From positions 88,315,964 through 88,379,963 of the forward strand of contig NC_072796.1 in NCBI RefSeq assembly GCF_028583425.1: a stretch of 64,000 nt of DNA, written 5' to 3'. A model generated the notes under the pieces. It searched no databases, was not told the origin of the DNA, and was given only the letters and a program-made list of their open reading frames with translations. How positions within the stretch are numbered: the first letter of the stretch is position 1; each line of letters starts with the position of its first letter. This stretch comes from Eublepharis macularius. Taxonomy: Eukaryota > Chordata > Lepidosauria > Squamata > Eublepharidae. The position numbers were made by a program, and so were the translations under genes. This document shows positions 58,001 to 63,938 of the stretch, in pieces.

Positions 58001-58189
58001 AAAGAAAAAAGAAAAACTCTTTAATGTCTACATAAAGTCAAACAGCAAGCAGCTCACCTCTTCCTCATAATGTTCTTTAGCGCTGGATATCTCTGACAAC
58101 TCCAGGGGCAAAGTTAAGCCCACCTTAGACACCAAATCCTTCATACTACACGTTGTTGAGAGCACACCAGTTCCTTCCTGACAATTCAT
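33801..58189 (-). CDS. Kinesin-6 motor protein (KIF20A/KIF20B-like), 18 coding exons, complete
   Basis: Kinesin-6 motors walk on microtubules and act at the central spindle and midbody. Joining 18 exons (each listed below) gives 828 codons plus stop, with phases matching at every junction and no internal stop. The motor domain (about 53-473) starts [14 protein letters not shown]. The P-loop GVTNAGKT (145-152), switch I SSRSH (343-347) and switch II DLAGSER (375-381) are intact. A family-typical long loop-6 insertion lies between NLKP and [14 protein letters not shown] neck ([14 protein letters not shown]), an acidic stretch and a coiled-coil stalk (about 532-760) follow, then a basic tail (HRKSKKGFF). 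Length is near human KIF20A (890) and far below KIF20B (about 1800). Some blocks resemble KIF20A ([17 protein letters not shown]), others KIF20B (QKMNLKP), so orthology is open. RPS20 lies upstream on the same strand; LYN converges from the other side. Confidence 0.93.
34092..34480 (-). other. Kinesin-6 intron, nothing recognised
   Basis: Intron between coding exons 17 and 18, up to the hAT insertion. No other feature was seen. Confidence 0.45.
34489..35185. mobile_element. Non-autonomous hAT element with AACGAACA subterminal motifs
   Basis: A 697-bp insertion with a perfect 8-bp duplication, TCTGAAAG (34481-34488 and 35186-35193). Inverted ends: TAGAGATGGGCACGAAC at the left and the complement of CAGACATGGGAACGAAC at the right. 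The right subterminal zone repeats ACGAACA/AATGAACA several times in both orientations. No transposase frame. Confidence 0.87.
35194..35916 (-). other. Kinesin-6 intron, nothing recognised
   Basis: Remainder of the intron between coding exons 17 and 18. No exon, RNA gene or bounded repeat was recognised. Confidence 0.45.
35917..36036 (-). CDS. Kinesin-6 coding exon 17 (stalk coiled coil)
   Basis: 120 bp, phase 0. Encodes [20 protein letters not shown] then [17 protein letters not shown]. Strong heptad pattern. Acceptor TTTGCAG, donor AAG|GTTTGT. Confidence 0.88.
36200..36520 (-). mobile_element. tRNA-derived SINE fragment
   Basis: The minus strand of 36375-36510 reads a tRNA-like head (GTGTCAGACTGTGGTCTGGG, then CAGGTATGAATCCCCATTC) and body. 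The C-rich stretch 36300-36370 belongs to another decayed repeat. It lies in the intron between kinesin exons 16 and 17. Confidence 0.55.
36857..36927 (-). CDS. Kinesin-6 coding exon 16 (stalk)
   Basis: 71 bp. Encodes [20 protein letters not shown] then ERDE. Acceptor CACACAG, donor GAG|GTAACT. A small exon identified by phase and splice sites. Confidence 0.85.
37011..37116 (-). CDS. Kinesin-6 coding exon 15 (stalk)
   Basis: 106 bp. Encodes [20 protein letters not shown] then [13 protein letters not shown]. Acceptor TGTTCAAG, donor CGAG|GTAAGA. Phases agree with both neighbours. Confidence 0.9.
37635..37800 (-). CDS. Kinesin-6 coding exon 14 (stalk)
   Basis: 166 bp. Encodes [20 protein letters not shown] and continues to AEQAKVE. 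Similar to the KIF20A block LLEEMYEEKL. The intron before it holds a 3.3-kb L1. Acceptor TATCCAG, donor GAG|GTATGT. Confidence 0.92.
37927..41229 (-). mobile_element. Long L1 LINE, 5'-truncated, in a kinesin intron
   Basis: An 11-bp target duplication, GATCCCCACAT (37916-37926 and 41230-41240), bounds it. The poly(A) tail is the T run at the left. It starts slightly further 5' than the 16.5-19.6 kb copy, reading [13 protein letters not shown] and [16 protein letters not shown] before the RT. FADD and the [18 protein letters not shown] motif are present. The frame shifts in at least three places (near 40960, 39660 and 38890), including at a CTGGTC-type short duplication around 40980-41010. It is older than the first copy, with a different 3' untranslated region. 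Same strand as the kinesin. Confidence 0.94.
39650..40969 (-). pseudogene. L1 ORF2 piece: reverse transcriptase
   Basis: The longest open piece of this L1 (439 codons). It carries [44 protein letters not shown] and FADD. It is close to the 17218-19629 frame throughout. Downstream pieces (39668-38877 and 38908-38630) continue the C-terminal part in other frames, and 41240-40953 holds the upstream part. Confidence 0.88.
41241..41750 (-). other. Kinesin-6 intron, nothing recognised
   Basis: Sequence between the L1 and exon 13. A short stretch near 41330-41450 (CTCTTGGCTCAAGGTGACTA) may be an old LINE tail, but boundaries are unclear. Confidence 0.35.
41751..41890 (-). CDS. Kinesin-6 coding exon 13 (stalk coiled coil)
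   Basis: 140 bp. Encodes [20 protein letters not shown] and continues [20 protein letters not shown]. Heptad spacing of Leu/Ile/Met indicates coiled coil. It aligns in order with the KIF20A/KIF20B stalk start. Donor TGGCG|GTATGT. Confidence 0.92.
41891..43784 (-). other. Kinesin-6 intron, nothing recognised
   Basis: AT-rich intron of 1.9 kb. No exon, RNA gene or bounded insertion was recognised on either strand. Confidence 0.45.
43785..43961 (-). CDS. Kinesin-6 coding exon 12 (neck, acidic linker)
   Basis: 177 bp, phase 0 at both sides. Encodes [20 protein letters not shown], then an acidic, Ser-rich run ([17 protein letters not shown]). KIF20A has a comparable acidic segment after its neck. 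Donor GAG|GTAATT. Confidence 0.92.
44255..44485 (+). mobile_element. tRNA-derived SINE (squamate CORE/MIR-like)
   Basis: The head shows GATGTAGTGGTTCAGACACC (A-box region) and GATTTGAGTCCCCTCTCTGC (B-box region). The body has TGGGTGACCTTGGGCCAGTC and the end has GCAGGGTATAAG. It is a near-full-length diverged SINE in the intron next to kinesin exon 11. Confidence 0.75.
44500..44659 (-). CDS. Kinesin-6 coding exon 11 (microtubule-binding helices)
   Basis: 160 bp. Encodes [20 protein letters not shown], then [20 protein letters not shown] and [13 protein letters not shown]. The acceptor GGTTAAG at 44660 gives the phase that completes Lys from exon 10. PFRESKLTR is a hallmark of kinesin motors. 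Confidence 0.95.
44660..45929 (-). other. Kinesin-6 intron, nothing recognised
   Basis: AT-rich intron between exons 10 and 11. No exon or bounded repeat was seen. Confidence 0.45.
45930..46205 (-). mobile_element. LINE 3'-region fragment (CR1/L2-type)
   Basis: It shares motifs with 61855-62215: CTTTTCCACCCAAGGCAGCA, TATGCCAAAC, and a block ending GGTTGTCATCTGTCTAGCC. A short CA repeat is at about 46029-46041. Confidence 0.6.
46240..46475 (+). mobile_element. Squamate SINE with CCTTTACCTTTTT tail
   Basis: Contains GACTCAGCCTTCCATCCTTC, GGTAAAATGAGTACCCAG, GGCAATGGCAAACCACCCCG and ends GGGGACTACCTTTACCTTTT. The 3' end resembles squamate SINEs whose tails derive from the Bov-B LINE. Confidence 0.7.
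46490..46680 (-). mobile_element. tRNA-derived SINE
   Basis: The minus strand begins CCAGTTTGGTGTAATGGTTT, has a B-box-like GGGTTTGATTCCCCACTC and the body CAGCTGGGTGACTCTGGC. It lies beside a LINE fragment and another SINE, forming a repeat cluster in one kinesin intron. Confidence 0.65.
46681..47075 (-). mobile_element. CR1/L2-type LINE fragment
   Basis: The minus strand reads [20 protein letters not shown], then [20 protein letters not shown] and [12 protein letters not shown], the thumb region of the reptile CR1/L2-type polymerase. It is truncated at both ends. Confidence 0.75.
47314..47460 (-). CDS. Kinesin-6 coding exon 10 (switch II)
   Basis: 147 bp. Encodes [20 protein letters not shown], then [27 protein letters not shown] is switch II and NINNSL starts the relay helix region. 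Donor CCTAA|GTAAGT. Confidence 0.96.
47461..48209 (-). other. Kinesin-6 intron 9, nothing recognised
   Basis: No feature other than splice sites at the ends. Confidence 0.5.
48210..48281 (-). CDS. Kinesin-6 coding exon 9 (rest of switch I)
   Basis: 72 bp. Completes SSRSH and encodes [20 protein letters not shown] then LGVSE. Acceptor TTTTCTAG, donor CTGA|GTAAGT. Confidence 0.92.
48282..49365 (-). other. Kinesin-6 intron, nothing recognised
   Basis: No exon or bounded insertion was seen up to the fold-back repeat at 49.37 kb. Confidence 0.45.
49366..49503. repeat. Fold-back (MITE-like) inverted repeat
   Basis: Arms of about 57 bp (49369-49426 and 49447-49503) pair with few mismatches around a 20-nt spacer. 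Arm motifs include CGGCTTCCTTGAG and CATTTACAAAATGGAGGCAG. No clear target duplication was found, so the class is unassigned. Confidence 0.75.
49795..49910. mobile_element. Short hAT element (deletion derivative)
   Basis: A 116-bp insertion with a perfect 8-bp duplication, GGGAGAAC (49787-49794 and 49911-49918). It starts CAGGGCTTTT and ends AAAAGCCCTG. The core CTCCCCTCTGTCTGGAGATC is shared with 12896-13112, but most of the left inverted end is missing. Confidence 0.88.
50367..50478 (-). CDS. Kinesin-6 coding exon 8 (up to switch I)
   Basis: 112 bp. Encodes [20 protein letters not shown] and ends NQQSSR, the first half of switch I. The donor AGAAG|GTTCGC is weak. It is accepted because the next exon restores SSRSH exactly. 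Confidence 0.9.
50479..51198 (-). other. Kinesin-6 intron, nothing recognised
   Basis: AT-rich intron between exons 7 and 8, up to the GC-rich LTR-like block. No features. Confidence 0.45.
51199..52056 (+). mobile_element. Probable solo LTR (fossil)
   Basis: A GC-rich 858-bp block starting TGCCCCGGCCC and ending GGGCCCGCA, the TG...CA form of an LTR. Inside, in the expected order, are a CCAATCAG box (about 51340), a TATA-like CTATATGG (about 51427) and a polyadenylation signal AATAAAG (about 51969) followed by a T/G-rich stretch. No internal coding part is present. No target duplication was recognised, so the edges and class are uncertain. Open frames across it are composition effects. Confidence 0.5.
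52057..52859 (-). other. Kinesin-6 intron with simple repeats
   Basis: A G run followed by a CA/TA-rich low-complexity stretch lies at about 52460-52530. Nothing else was recognised. Confidence 0.5.
52860..53033 (-). CDS. Kinesin-6 coding exon 7 (motor core)
   Basis: 174 bp. Encodes [20 protein letters not shown] and [18 protein letters not shown], a highly conserved motor core segment (FFEIYNE). Acceptor CTGCTAG, donor AAAAG|GTAATG. Confidence 0.94.
53322..53418 (-). CDS. Kinesin-6 coding exon 6 (loop-6 insertion, Ser/Thr-rich)
   Basis: 97 bp. Encodes [20 protein letters not shown] then [12 protein letters not shown]. Composition and position match the Ser-rich insertion of KIF20A. It might carry mitotic phosphorylation sites (inference). 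Donor TTAG|GTAACT. Confidence 0.88.
53640..53800 (+). mobile_element. tRNA-SINE fragment
   Basis: Contains TGCCATGAGCTCAGTAGGTG, CAGCCCCAGCTGCCTTGTGG and a tail ending AGAAGAGCAGTATATAGGCA. The 5' head is missing. Same family as 23885-24030. Confidence 0.65.
53943..54127 (-). CDS. Kinesin-6 coding exon 5 (start of loop-6 insertion)
   Basis: Encodes [20 protein letters not shown], then [20 protein letters not shown] and on to SLKE. The donor GAG|GTCAGT was chosen because it is the best phase-0 site that keeps the next exon open. The frame stays open beyond it for about 60 codons, so a later donor is possible and this edge is the least certain of the gene. Confidence 0.8.
54232..54370 (-). CDS. 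Kinesin-6 coding exon 4 (P-loop)
   Basis: 139 bp. Encodes [20 protein letters not shown] and then [25 protein letters not shown] is the kinesin-6 form of the ATP-binding P-loop. The donor is HG|GTACAT, leaving one base for the next exon. Confidence 0.93.
54690..54875. repeat. Fold-back dispersed repeat
   Basis: Arms 54718-54776 and 54811-54870 are diverged inverted copies (ATCCAGTGG / CCACTGGAT and GGGTATAAGCTTT / AAAGCTTATACCC cores). The left flank has CAGCCGTGTTGGTCTGCAGT, a motif of a widespread reptile repeat. It is related to the fragment near 4515-4595. Confidence 0.65.
55149..55268 (-). CDS. Kinesin-6 coding exon 3
   Basis: 120 bp, phase 0 at both sides. Encodes [20 protein letters not shown] and then [14 protein letters not shown], which aligns with the KIF20A stretch ending RGIGQATHRFTFSQ. 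Donor CAG|GTAAGA. Confidence 0.93.
55269..56178 (-). other. Kinesin-6 intron, nothing recognised
   Basis: Intron 2. No exon or bounded insertion was seen. Confidence 0.45.
56179..56256 (-). CDS. Kinesin-6 coding exon 2 (motor beta-1)
   Basis: 78 bp, phase 0 at both sides. Encodes [20 protein letters not shown] then [14 protein letters not shown] is the first strand of the kinesin motor fold and matches KIF20A. Donor CAG|GTGAAT. Confidence 0.92.
56935..57053 (-). mobile_element. SINE/LINE tail fragment
   Basis: CACCACTATTTTCAATGGGG and CCTGTGAGATAGGTTAGGCT are diverged versions of a common reptile retroposon 3' part. It immediately precedes the L1 insertion at 57069. Confidence 0.5.
57069..57632 (+). 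mobile_element. Short L1 insertion (3' end only), very similar to the 16.5-19.6 kb copy
   Basis: A perfect 15-bp target duplication, AAGTGGAAATTGAAT (57054-57068 and 57633-57647), bounds it. It ends CCCAATAAAAATTTTTTC plus poly(A). By eye it is almost the same sequence as the minus strand of 16547-17120, including the G-run and GTTGGAAGTCAACAAAAG. It is antisense to the kinesin, in intron 1. Confidence 0.93.
57648..58057 (-). other. Kinesin-6 intron 1, nothing recognised
   Basis: Ends in an A-rich stretch near 58000-58015 on the plus strand. No exon was recognised. Confidence 0.45.
58058..58189 (-). CDS. Kinesin-6 coding exon 1 (start codon)
   Basis: ATG at 58189-58187 in the context AAACAATGA, with A at -3. 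It encodes [20 protein letters not shown] and on to HYEEE; donor GAAGAG|GTGAGC. A good acceptor (TCTTACAG) sits just 7 bases before the ATG, so a 5' non-coding exon probably lies further upstream. The frame upstream of ATG is open to that acceptor, so a longer N-terminus cannot be excluded. Confidence 0.75.
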
Positions 58190-58198
58190 TGTTTCACT

Positions 58199-60242
58199 GT
58201 AAGATGAGAGTAATAGCAGGTTTGTGTTGGATCCAACCCTCTAGATTTTTACTGATAAAACACTTCCCCTTTAAGTCAATGATATACTTTTTAGATATTT
58301 TAATGCTTCAGCATTGTGGCCACTAAAACCCCCACTTGTTCTCAAAACCTTACAAAAGCAAGAGAAAAATCATACGCGTAGTGAGGCTGCAGCTACAAAC
58401 AAGTTTAACAAAGCTTTATACACACCCTAATGATGAGACATAAGCCTCCTTCTATGAGTAGAAAGATGCCCGTTTCACGGTAATACCAGAAACTGTTTAT
58501 TTGGCCCAAACCACAGATTAACATGTGATGGGATCCAAGCCCACAGAATTCAAGCCCAAACCCAGGTTCTGCTTTCAGAACCAATGCCCCCCTGAGTAAC
58601 ACCACTATCCATTACACCTATGCTTACAAAGCTAGGCCACCTGCTTCTCCACCCACCCACCTCATAAGGAAACAAAGCAAACATGCAGCAATTTAGCAGG
58701 CTCATTAAGCAGCTTCCTCTGATACTTATCTCAAGTCAGTTTTACAGATGGGCTACTACCAAGGCCAAGACACAAGCGATTCACTCTCAGCTACAAAATG
58801 AACACACAATACAGAAGCAGATCTGGACCTGCGGACAGATCCTATTTAACATAAATAAACATACCAAGGCATGTACAGACCTCAGCTGCTCTGTAGTACA
58901 CAATATAACACTTGGCCATAAATAATGTGCCTGAACTTGTGCAGAGTACCTTCCACTTGGGTCTCTTTAAATACATAATGCACCAATTTAATGTAATCTA
59001 CCTAAAGGTCTTGGGCACTTCCAGAAACAAATAATTTAAAAAATACTTTGACTCTGAAATTTCTTGCCTATCAAACTCCAGTTGTGCTTAACATACCCAT
59101 CAACTTTCAACCCCTTAATATATTTCTTTACTGCAGTATTTGCACTCCTTACATATATTCATGGCTCTTACAGCCCAGTCTTATGCAGATTGGGCACACT
59201 TACACCTTTTGGTTACCAAAGGCTTACATATACCTAGCACTTCATAAAAGCAGCATGTCTGGTTGTAATCCTGCATGCAATTACTCAGTACAGCTAGCAA
59301 ATGTACAAAGAATCAGGCTTCTTTCCCACACTTTCATTCAAACTTTGTTCTACTCCTTAGTTTTACAGATAAGACTTTTTCTTGCTTTTGCACACGTTTC
59401 CTTTATCTTACAATTGACTTTACATTTCTTTTGTGTTTACTTACCTACTTTGTCTATAAGCACTACTAAACCCCACTCTCTATTTTATCTCTGATACTCT
59501 CTATGCCCCACACCCCCAAGTTTTATAGGCTGGCCATTGACCAATAAGGAACAGTCAAGTAAGTTATTAATATCCATCAATCCACTCCTAGTCCCACCCT
59601 CTAAATGACTTAGGAAGCAATTATCCTAAGAATGTCTACTCAAAATCTTACTCAGGTCTATTCAATGAGGTTTACTCTCAAGAAAGTGTTCTTAGGAGTG
59701 TGCTGTTAGAACACTAACAGACAAGCAGTTCACAGGCCACAGGCAGGCCTATAAAATCTAATGCCTTACTGTTGTGTAAAACCACTATTCTGATTTGGTG
59801 CTATTTGGGCTTGCAAATATTTTGATGTCAGCATCTTAGTACAAATGGTGATATACTTCTGCCATCTTACGCTTTCTGGAAATAATATTCTCAGAACTTA
59901 CTTTCTGGATAAAGAGGATAGGATCAGATAGTACTCATGTGCATAGCAGGCAAAAGTCATTAAAGTTGACAGTCAATTCCACAATACTAATTGCAGGCCC
60001 AGGAAATAAGGAAAAATAAGCTTGAAGTCAAAGCAGCCATCGCTCATGCAAACAAGTTTAACAAAACTTTATACACACATACACCCACTTCCTCTCTGTG
60101 ATACACCCTGCTGTGTATCTTTGTTCAGTATGACAATTCTTTAATCAAAAATGTTTCATATCAGCCTCTGATATGAAATTAAGTTTTGATATTGGATAGC
60201 ATATTATATAATTAATCTGTTTAGATTTGTGCTACGAGACTC
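58199..60242. other. Upstream region of the kinesin; promoter not located
   Basis: It should contain the non-coding first exon or promoter of the kinesin, but no CpG-rich block or core promoter stands out. A 30-bp direct repeat (AAACAAGTTTAACAAA core) occurs at 58396 and 60049. A small imperfect inverted element bounded by TCCTAAGAA lies at about 59623-59697. Confidence 0.4.
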
Positions 60243-60245
60243 TTA

Positions 60246-60333
60246 CAGTGCAATCCTAAACAGAGTTACTCCAGTCTACGCCCATTGAAATCAGTGGACT
60301 TCAATTGGTGTAACTCTGCTTAGGATTGCACTG
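60246..60333. mobile_element. Harbinger-like MITE
   Basis: 88 bp with inverted ends CAGTGCAATCCTAAACAGAG / CTCTG-TTAGGATTGCACTG type and a 3-bp TTA duplication (60243-60245 and 60334-60336). A TTA duplication with long inverted ends fits PIF/Harbinger MITEs. The sequence is a common one in squamate genomes as I remember it. Confidence 0.78.
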
Positions 60334-60336
60334 TTA

Positions 60337-61854
60337 AATTGCTACCATTGCATTTACTGCCCTCTGCTGTAACATATGGGCAATATAACATCTCACATAA
60401 TTTAAGATACTGTAGCTGTAGTGAGGAAGCAGATTTCTTCTACCACTGGTTGAAAGAGTGTGGCCAGCTGGTGACCAGAAATTAGACATCTTCCTAGCAA
60501 ATAACAACAAAGAGCTTACATAAACTGTGGCTACTGACCTGGTTGCCACAAACCTTTGCAAAAAAATTTGGTTGATCCTGAAGCACACTGTAATCTGGAA
60601 ATATATATATTTTGATTATCTCTTCTTTAGATGTTTATACTATCCCTTACTGCAATTACTTCAGCAAATATTCAGAACTTTCTACAATCTTGCTATAAAG
60701 GAAGGAAATATAATTATACTCCTAGAATTCTACTGGACTCTAGAGGTTCCTGTGTAATGTAAGAATTTATCAGTTTCACAGACCACAATTAATACCATAC
60801 TTTCAACCAATATACTGTTAGTAAGAAATTCTGGCTTTGTTTTTAATATTTAACAGGCTGAGTCATTGCAGTCTTGTTGTAGCAGTCAGGGCCATGTTTG
60901 CAGCTCTCACTCTCGTTCTCTCCTAATCAGAATTGAAAATGTGCTTTAAAAACATTGCCAATTCTGATTCAGGTGGTAAAGTAACCATGATTTTTTTTTT
61001 CATCAGGATATTATGGTCAGTGATTATGCCTCTGGATTCCTTGTGGCTATACAAACCATTTTTGATATGATTTACTCTGATGTTAATACAGATCTTAGGC
61101 ATCTGGACTACTGAAAAACTATCATTTAACATTTGCGGTAGTTCTGGTCTACTTAAATGGGAAAGTCGGAGCTACCCACTCTGTATTTACATCTTTTTTG
61201 TAGTGTTTGGTTAGAAATTCTGTAATATATGGTGTGTATAAAACAAGTAAAAACCACTGAGGAAGGCCTCACAGCTGATACGCGTTTAGTTACACATTTC
61301 AGTGATGTATGTAATAGTACCTGGTCATTTTTAAGATAGGTCAGAGTTGCTTTGGTAACAAGCAACTTGCTTTGGTAACAAGCCCTTGCTTTGGGACAAG
61401 GACTTTAGACCATACTACTGGATACACTGTAGGTATAAAATTAGGGGTAGTTTCCAGTTTAATGTGTCACATCAAATTACTGTTTCAGCAACATTTCATC
61501 AATATATATCCTGTATTTAAACTGTATGCTTCTTTTCAAATTTCCACCATGCATACCGTATTGTATTGTATTGAATGTTCCAGCAGTTGATCACATGGAC
61601 TAGCATAGTGTAATCTGTCTCAGATCTCAGTGAAAGGTGGACTATACATATTTAAAAGAACATTTTCACTATCCTGTCTTCCTTGTATAAACTTCAAGGG
61701 ATCAAAGGTTTTTCTAGAAAAAGCTAATTCCTATATTTAGCCTATATTTAGTTTCTCAGTTACCTGCTGCCATTCAAGTACTTAATCTTCTTCCAAGTAC
61801 CAACAGCAGCATATTTTTCAAGTTCTTCCCCACATTTTAAGCATGACAATATTT
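60337..61854. other. Intergenic DNA between RPS20 and the kinesin
   Basis: No gene was recognised. A small tandem array of about 20-bp units (TTGCTTTGGTAACAAGC) lies at 61347-61403. Confidence 0.5.
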
Positions 61855-62215
61855 AAAATATTTTAATGCTGCTTTTCCACCCAAATAGGGTCCCAAACGT
61901 GGCAAACATGAAACATTTGAGCATTAAAATAGAATTTAAAATATAAAAAAATATTTCAATAAAAACACAAACATGACTCTAAAACCTGGGAGGAGAGTCA
62001 ATACAAGTTATTGGAGGTATGCCAAATGAAATAAAAGTCTTCACCTTTGGTAGAAGATAACCTCCCTAGGCAGGGTGTACCAGACTTTTGGTGCTGCAAC
62101 CAAGGCCTTTCACGGGTTGCCACCCATCTAGCCTCAAACAGCAGGGCCACCCAAATAGGACAAGTGAATGGGTAATGTCACGACAAGCCCAGTGACCGAA
62201 GCCTCACCACCTGCC
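61855..62215 (-). mobile_element. LINE 3'-region fragment (CR1/L2-type)
   Basis: TTTTAATGCTGCTTTTCCAC, CCAAATAGGGTCCC, and the distal block GGTGCTGCAACCAAGGCCTT then GGTTGCCACCCATCTAGCC match the same family as 45930-46205. Confidence 0.65.
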
Positions 62216-62757
62216 AACAAAAGCTGCTGAGCAAGCCTATTTAGGCTGAATGTACAAGTACAGTGCTCCAGCTCCTATCTATGTTCCCTTATCTAGCTAG
62301 CCAAGCTTAAGCCCTTCCCCAGAGTAGCCCAGACCCAGCCTGTCTGCAGACTGCAGGACAGGTAGGTTCATATGGAAAAGGCAGTTCTTAAGGGAAACTT
62401 TTATGGCATTAACTATTCGTCTTAAATATTTTGTAGTTGATAGACAATACAAATTCATTTTATACCAGACTCACTGGTTCAGTAATTCTTTTTATAGGGT
62501 AAACAAGCTGTAATTTTACAAAGCTATTCTACCATTTTTTTTCTTTTTAACAATTGCATGGTATGTGGAATGCAACCCTGGAAATAAGAACTGCAATGAA
62601 ATACTGTATGATATAGTTAAATGCTCCTTGGATTAGGTGATCATCATTGTTCCAAGATTATACAAAAATACTCGACAGGTAATTTTCATTAAATAAGTGA
62701 TCAACAGCAGTAGAATCACTTTATGGAAGAAGAATTTTATCTAGTCAATTTACATTA
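62216..62757. other. Intergenic DNA, nothing recognised
   Basis: AT-rich sequence between the LINE fragment and the hAT element. A short palindrome (CTGTCTGCAGACTGCAGGACAG) is near 62340-62361. No gene. Confidence 0.45.
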
Positions 62758-62765
62758 GTTTGCCC

Positions 62766-63573
62766 CAGGGTGGAAAAAAATCAATGGTTTTTTTTTAAAA
62801 ATCAAAACAATCAGATATTTTTTATTTAAATCGGATTTTTTTAAATAAAATGCTTTTTGAGGAAAATATATTACCATCCAAAGGTTATTCCATCATGAAA
62901 TAAAGATTAGTTTTTAATTATGTAGAATAAGGCTGTATATGTTTAATTTTTTTGGTAAATAAATTCCATTAACCCATTCACAATGTCATGCTCTTCCAGG
63001 TTTTTGTAAGATTGAGCAGTTTCTCCGCATACAAGATATTATCACAGATGCTTGGTTTTGCATTCTCAAAACTGAATTTGTGTCAGCTCAGCAGAGATCA
63101 CATGCCTCTTCTTCACAGCAAAAATGTTATAACATGAACAGAGTTGAGAAAAAGACCTTAAAGACAATGCTGCAAATGTATCCAAGATGAGAAGAAATTT
63201 AGAAGAGCAGGAAGGGAATACAGAGCTAATAACATATGGTTGCAGTGCTCATTTGCTGCACCTCTTAGCCAAAGACTTAAGTGTTCCAGAAATGAAGAAA
63301 TTGCTAAATACTTTCGTAACAATCATTTTGCTGCAGCAGCTCTGAAAAGGATGGGTGGAACCAAGCTAACGCTCCCACAAGATGTTAGATGGAACTCTGT
63401 GGGGGACTGTTTTGAGAAGTATATCAAGAACTGGCCTATTCTGATGACAGTTTGTAAACAATCTTCATCTACTTGCATATTAAAGTTATACCAGCAAGAA
63501 TTAGTCTTTATGTAGAAAACTATGATTTAAATCAAGCCTTACTGACAGTTTGATTTAAATCAAACCCACCCTG
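62766..63573 (+). mobile_element. hAT element with transposase remains
   Basis: 808 bp with a perfect 8-bp duplication, GTTTGCCC (62758-62765 and 63574-63581). It starts CAGGGTGG and ends CCACCCTG, with ATTTAAATC-type inverted subterminal repeats on both sides. The interior holds a broken transposase. One frame reads TYGCSAHLLHLLAKDLSVPE near 63230-63290, another reads LPQDVRWNSVGDCFEKYIKN near 63375-63435. These are conserved hAT transposase blocks, separated by a frame change near 63310. Only part of the transposase length remains. Confidence 0.88.
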
Positions 63574-63731
63574 GTTTGCCCCATTCATATAATTCACAGA
63601 ATTATTTTAATATTCACACTGAGGTTTTTATGTAGTCCTATTTACAAGTGTTCTATTAACTTTCTAGCTGTTCATAATTAAAATCAAGATACTAATTATA
63701 GGCAAGAAAAAAGTTTAAGTGTTTAACAACT

Positions 63732-63737
63732 TTTATT
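63732..63737 (-). terminator. RPS20: RPS20 polyadenylation signal
   Basis: AATAAA on the minus strand, 18 bases after the stop codon. The very short 3' untranslated region is typical of ribosomal protein genes. Confidence 0.85.
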
Positions 63738-63755
63738 GAAACAGCTGACAATCAT

Positions 63756-63938
<183 letters not shown>

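Noticed and set aside
33801-58189. Assigning the kinesin to KIF20B
   Set aside because: The protein has about 830 residues with a short stalk, whereas KIF20B is about 1800; several blocks are closer to KIF20A. No symbol was given.
59048-59494. 148-codon plus-strand open frame
   Set aside because: Biased composition, no domain and no splice context; treated as chance.
59430-59905. Candidate non-coding first exon of the kinesin (donor-like GTAAGT sites on the minus strand)
   Set aside because: More than one donor-like site exists and there is no promoter signal to choose between them.
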